64,000 nucleotides of DNA from Streptomyces yatensis (GTDB taxonomy: Bacteria; Actinomycetota; Actinomycetes; Streptomycetales; Streptomycetaceae). The DNA is taken from contig NZ_CP072941.1 of NCBI RefSeq assembly GCF_018069625.1, positions 9,920,001 to 9,984,000 on the forward strand. Reading direction: 5' to 3'. The position numbers were made by a program, and so were the translations under genes. Positions 60,662-64,000 of the stretch are shown here, piece by piece. Under the pieces are notes generated by a model, which did no database searches, had not been told where the DNA came from, and was given only the letters and a program-made list of their open reading frames with translations. The stretch's first letter is position 1. Each line of letters begins with the position of its first letter.

Positions 60662-62785
60662 GTGTTCGAGGTCGTGACGGTGAGTGCGCTCACCGCGTTC
60701 CTCACCGCGGTGGGGAACGGCGCCGCCGGGGAGATGGGCAAGCAGATGCTGCTCTCGACGGGCGCACTGGTGAGACGGACCCTGGGGCGGGAGACGCCGC
60801 TGCCGGCTACCCCGGAGGGCTGGGAGGTGCTGGCGCGGGAGATGCATACGCGCCTCAGCGGGGATCCGCGGCGTGGTGGCGAGTGGGCCATTCTGCTGCG
60901 GACCTTGCAGGACGATGACGTGGCGCTGCGTCCCGGTGCCGGACTCCCGCCCGCCACACGGGATTTCACCGACCGTCAGGCCGTCTTGCGGCGGCTGAAG
61001 CGCGAGGCGACCCGCGCCGCGGCGGGGCGGCCACGCGTCGCGCTGTTATACGGGCCGCCCGGGATCGGAACCAGCGCCGTGGCCCTCCACTGGGGCGCCG
61101 AGCAGATCGCTCAGTACCCCGACGGGCAGTTCTACGTCGACCTCCGGGATGCCGCCGGGGAGAGCGGACTGGAGCCGTCCGCCGTCGTGCTGCGCCTGCT
61201 GGGGCAGATGGGCGTCGAGCCCGAGGGGATTCCGCCCGCGGAGTCGGCGCGCGTGGACCTCTATCGCCGGTTGCTGGCCGGTCGCAGGGCGCTCGTGGTA
61301 ATCGATCACGCGTCCTCGGCCGCGCAGGTCCGCGCCCTTGTCCCGGCCACGCCGGAGGCCTTCCTGCTGGTGGTCGCCTCCGGTCCGGCCTTCGCGCTGG
61401 AGGCCGAGCGCATCGAGGTGCCGCCGCTGAGCGACCGGGACGCGGTGAAGATGCTGCGCAAGGTGGCAGGCCCGGAGAAGGTGGCGCTGGCCAAGCCCCG
61501 GATGCCGTCCCTGCTCGGCCACTGCGCGGGCAACGCCTTCGCCCTGAAGGCCGCGGCGATGAGCCTGCTCGCCGAGGAGCCGCCCCTGCCGGAGGACGTG
61601 GTGGGGTCCGCGGCGCGCCATCCGGTCCACGGCATGGTGCGCAGCGCCTGTCGCCGCCTTCGGCCGGAGACGGCACGGCTGTGCCGGCTGACCGCTCTGG
61701 GCGGCTGGCCCGCGATCGACGCCCGGCTGGCGGGGGACACCGCGGCGGTCGGCCACCAGGAAGCCGCCCAGATGCTCGCCGAAGCGGCCGACGCACAGCT
61801 GGTGGAGGCCCTGGGCGACGGCCGGTACCGCTTCCGGCCCGAGGTGCGGCGCGTCCTGGCGGACACCGCCGCCCTGGAACACGGGATCCCGGAGTGCTCC
61901 GCGGCGATGTCCCGGGCCCTCGACGGGCTGCTGAACCGAGCTTTGCACGCCGCACACGCGGCGCTGCCGCAGAGTTGGCGGACCGAGCCGGCACCGGCGC
62001 GGGGCACTGCGTACCGCGACGAGGCCGAGGGCATGGCGGCGCTGCTGGCCGAGACCGGAAACGTGGTCCGGGCGGTGTCCGTGGCGGAGGAGTACCAGCA
62101 CATCGACACGGCGATGCGCATGGCCCGCGCACTGTGGCCGGTGCAGCTGAAGGCCGGCTTCTGGGACGAGGTGCTGCCCGCCCTGCGGATCGCGGCCCGG
62201 TGTGCCGACCGGCATCACGCGGATTCCCGCATGGCGGGCGCGCTCCACTTCCAACTGGGCCACTGCCTGGGCGAATTGAGGCTGTGGAACGAGGCCGACC
62301 GCGCGGTGCGCACCGCCGCCGCGTGTGAACGCGCCGCGGGACACCTGCGGGGCGAGGCGTCGTCCGTGGAGATGCTGGGCCTGCTGAAACTGAACGACTG
62401 GCGGTACGACGCGGCGTACGAGCGGTTCGTCGAGGCGGAGCGCATCTACCGGCGGATCGCTCCCGGCCAGGAGGGCGCGGAGGATCTGCCACGTGCCCTC
62501 GCCCTGGCCGAACGCCACCAGGGGCGTGCCCTGCGCGGTCTGGGCCGGCTGGAGGAATCCCGCGTCCGTCTGGAGACCGCCCGCGACTTCTTCGCGGAAC
62601 GGGGAGAGGCGTACAACCAGGCCCGCGCCCTCACCGACCTCGCCGAGACGCTGCACGACGCCGGCGACGACGCCGAGGCGCTGACGAAGATCGCCGAGGC
62701 CGAGCGCCTGCTCAACCCGGAGAAGGCGACTCCGCACCTGAACCATCTCGCCCGTCTGCGGCAGCGCTGCCAGACCCCGCGCTAG
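60662..62785 (+). CDS. NB-ARC/TPR STAND protein with degenerate P-loop
   Basis: 707 residues from GTG 60662 (GGGGAGG six to seven bases upstream). A short hydrophobic N-terminal region (residues 1-45, EVVTVSALTAFLTAVG) precedes the NB-ARC domain (about 100-400). Its Walker A reads GPPGIGTS (131-138), with Thr instead of the Lys that binds phosphate, and Walker B reads LVVIDH instead of two acidic residues. Residues about 480-700 contain TPR-like helical pairs. It resembles the ATPase/TPR half of AfsR-type regulators without the SARP DNA-binding domain. Codon 129 is TTA (61046-61048), just before the P-loop, implying bldA dependence. Its end overlaps the next gene by 74 bases. Confidence 0.82.
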   Translation: MFEVVTVSALTAFLTAVGNGAAGEMGKQMLLSTGALVRRTLGRETPLPATPEGWEVLAREMHTRLSGDPRRGGEWAILLRTLQDDDVALRPGAGLPPATRDFTDRQAVLRRLKREATRAAAGRPRVALLYGPPGIGTSAVALHWGAEQIAQYPDGQFYVDLRDAAGESGLEPSAVVLRLLGQMGVEPEGIPPAESARVDLYRRLLAGRRALVVIDHASSAAQVRALVPATPEAFLLVVASGPAFALEAERIEVPPLSDRDAVKMLRKVAGPEKVALAKPRMPSLLGHCAGNAFALKAAAMSLLAEEPPLPEDVVGSAARHPVHGMVRSACRRLRPETARLCRLTALGGWPAIDARLAGDTAAVGHQEAAQMLAEAADAQLVEALGDGRYRFRPEVRRVLADTAALEHGIPECSAAMSRALDGLLNRALHAAHAALPQSWRTEPAPARGTAYRDEAEGMAALLAETGNVVRAVSVAEEYQHIDTAMRMARALWPVQLKAGFWDEVLPALRIAARCADRHHADSRMAGALHFQLGHCLGELRLWNEADRAVRTAAACERAAGHLRGEASSVEMLGLLKLNDWRYDAAYERFVEAERIYRRIAPGQEGAEDLPRALALAERHQGRALRGLGRLEESRVRLETARDFFAERGEAYNQARALTDLAETLHDAGDDAEALTKIAEAERLLNPEKATPHLNHLARLRQRCQTPR

Positions 62786-64000
62786 CGGGCACCACCGCCA
62801 CCGGGTGCACGCCGCCGGCCGTGTGCACCCGGAGCGTCGTCCCACCGGGCGGCACGGCCTTGCCGCCCGCCAGCCAGGCGTGCAGCGAGGAGGCGTACGC
62901 GGCCGGGTCGGCGTCCGCACCCGGGCCCGCCTTCAGCTGGAACACGCCGTGGTCCCGGCCGCGCACCGTGCACCGGTCCGGCCCGCTCACGTACACCGCG
63001 AGCGCACAGTGCGGATGCCGGTCCAGCACCTCCGCGCTCCACTTCTCCGGGCCACCGAGACGGGGGTCGTCCGGCTGTCCCTCGCGTACGATCACGTCGG
63101 CCAGGGCCAGGTCGCCGGGGTCGCGGGTGTCCTCGTGCACGGCGAGGTGTGTTTCGCCGGCCGCGTCGTACGGGTGCCCCGTGGTGCGCTCGATCCGGAC
63201 CTCGGTTCCGTGCACACGGGTACGGACGTTCAGGGGAGCCGTGCGCCGCGGGGGATCGTACGGTGGCAGGGGCAGCGGCTCCAGCAGCGCGGGGGCCGCG
63301 GGCTCGGGGAGATCCATCAGGCCGTAGAAGAGCCGCCGCAGCAGCGCCGCCGAGGCACCCGGGGCCGAACTGGTGAACTCCGCCGGACCGGCGAGCGGGC
63401 GGTGCCACGCCAGCAGTTCCTCCAGCTGATCCCGTGGCGGGCCATGCGGATCGAGCCGCGGCGCCTCCCGGACGAACGTGGCGAGTGGCGCCGCGGGATC
63501 CAGCCTGTCCTGTGCGGCGGACGCCAGCAGTACGGGGATGCCCAGCGCCGCGGCGTAGTAGGACACCGCCCCGAAATCCCCCACCACGACATCCGCCGCC
63601 AGCAGCGCCTGCCGCCACGCGTGCACGGGGTCGATCAAGGTGAGACCGCTGCGGCGGGCCCGGTCCAGCCACACCCGGATCTGGCCCGGGCCGTGTCCGT
63701 ACCAGATGTTCGGATGCAACACGGCCACCAGCCGATAGTCGTCGGCCGGCAACTCGGCGGCGAGCCGGGGCAGCAGACTCGGCAGGACGTCATGGCCACC
63801 GCCGTTTCCGAAGAAACCCTCAGGGTTCCACGTGGAGTTGAGCACCACGAGCCGCTGACCGCGCCGCACACCCAGAGCCCGCCGGAAGCGCTCACGGTAG
63901 GCGCGGCCGGCCAGCAGGCGGTCGAAGCACGGATCACCCGCGAGGACGGCCGCCTCCTCGGCTTCGGGGCATACCCGCCGCAACCGCTCCAGCTGCTCCG
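62712..64000 (-). CDS. GT-B-like CDP-glycerol glycerophosphotransferase-family protein (5' partial)
   Basis: The frame is open to the window end, so the N terminus lies beyond 64000; about 429 residues are visible. VVLNSTWNPEGFFGNGGG, VLHPNIWYGHGP and AADVVVGDFGAVSYYAAALGIPVLLAS resemble the nucleotide-sugar-binding C-terminal half of GT-B enzymes such as TagB/F-like transferases and UDP-GlcNAc epimerases. The C-terminal 180 residues form an extra domain I do not recognise. Similar Streptomyces proteins have carried misleading initiation-factor names. Its 3' end overlaps the NB-ARC gene tail-to-tail by 74 bases. Confidence 0.7.
   Translation of the reverse strand, partial: EQLERLRRVCPEAEEAAVLAGDPCFDRLLAGRAYRERFRRALGVRRGQRLVVLNSTWNPEGFFGNGGGHDVLPSLLPRLAAELPADDYRLVAVLHPNIWYGHGPGQIRVWLDRARRSGLTLIDPVHAWRQALLAADVVVGDFGAVSYYAAALGIPVLLASAAQDRLDPAAPLATFVREAPRLDPHGPPRDQLEELLAWHRPLAGPAEFTSSAPGASAALLRRLFYGLMDLPEPAAPALLEPLPLPPYDPPRRTAPLNVRTRVHGTEVRIERTTGHPYDAAGETHLAVHEDTRDPGDLALADVIVREGQPDDPRLGGPEKWSAEVLDRHPHCALAVYVSGPDRCTVRGRDHGVFQLKAGPGADADPAAYASSLHAWLAGGKAVPPGGTTLRVHTAGGVHPVAVVPASAGSGSAAADGRDGSGAESPSPG

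Noticed and set aside
1..64000. tRNA, rRNA, CRISPR, insertion sequences, integrase or att sites
   Set aside because: I looked for CCA-ended cloverleaves, regularly spaced repeats, transposase or integrase motifs and terminal inverted repeats and found none I could support.

Overview
The window is very GC-rich actinobacterial chromosome. Codon use with G/C in almost every third position, purine-rich Shine-Dalgarno sites before ATG, GTG and TTG starts, a Tat-exported phospholipase C, FUSC and mycothiol-type enzymes, SigB/F-type sigma factors and rare TTA codons all point to Streptomyces. I saw no tRNA, rRNA, CRISPR array, insertion sequence or prophage.

Layout. 0-2.1 kb: the end of a benzoylformate-decarboxylase-type enzyme and an ABC ATPase. 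2.1-4.8 kb: a secreted beta-helix carbohydrate-active protein. 5.0-10.3 kb: a TetR/CYP105 P450 pair facing a complete vdcBCD vanillate decarboxylase operon with a divergent AraC regulator, so an aromatic-acid module. 10.4-15.4 kb: phospholipase C, a SigB/F-type sigma factor, a DksA-like protein and a CapA-like protein. 15.4-20.7 kb: a membrane glycosyltransferase/flippase-like operon, then a ferredoxin and its reductase. 21-25.6 kb: a FUSC protein, an Ada-AlkA DNA repair protein, a NUDIX remnant and a VOC protein. 25.7-28.6 kb: a membrane NACHT (STAND) NTPase with an N-terminal amyloid-like motif. 28.7-42.9 kb: housekeeping and accessory metabolism (DJ-1 protein, secreted endonuclease I, RNase H, mycothiol-type enzyme, quinone oxidoreductase with TetR, squalene/phytoene synthase-like protein, a second CYP105 with TetR and alcohol dehydrogenase, hydrolase, nucleotidyltransferase, MFS exporter).

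44.0-55.9 kb is the most striking part: a compact biosynthetic locus encoding an AT-ACP protein, a 2042-residue megasynthase ordered enoyl-reductase(FabL-like)-KS-KS/CLF-like-KR-DH, a KAS III-like acyltransferase with Ser in place of the catalytic Cys, a P450, a Rieske oxygenase and a separate ACP. The logic resembles polyunsaturated-fatty-acid synthases and hglE-type iterative synthases. The parts split across the locus (AT-ACP in trans, KS-CLF fused, ER fused at the N terminus) should together build a reduced or partly unsaturated acyl chain that the oxygenases then tailor.

56-60.3 kb: a VOC protein and a three-subunit molybdenum aldehyde oxidase (Pao type). 60.6-64 kb: an NB-ARC/TPR STAND protein with a degenerate P-loop, overlapping tail-to-tail with a GT-B-like protein that runs off the window. 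Both STAND genes carry one TTA codon, suggesting bldA-dependent, development-linked expression. All family assignments are from motif reading; no database search was run.
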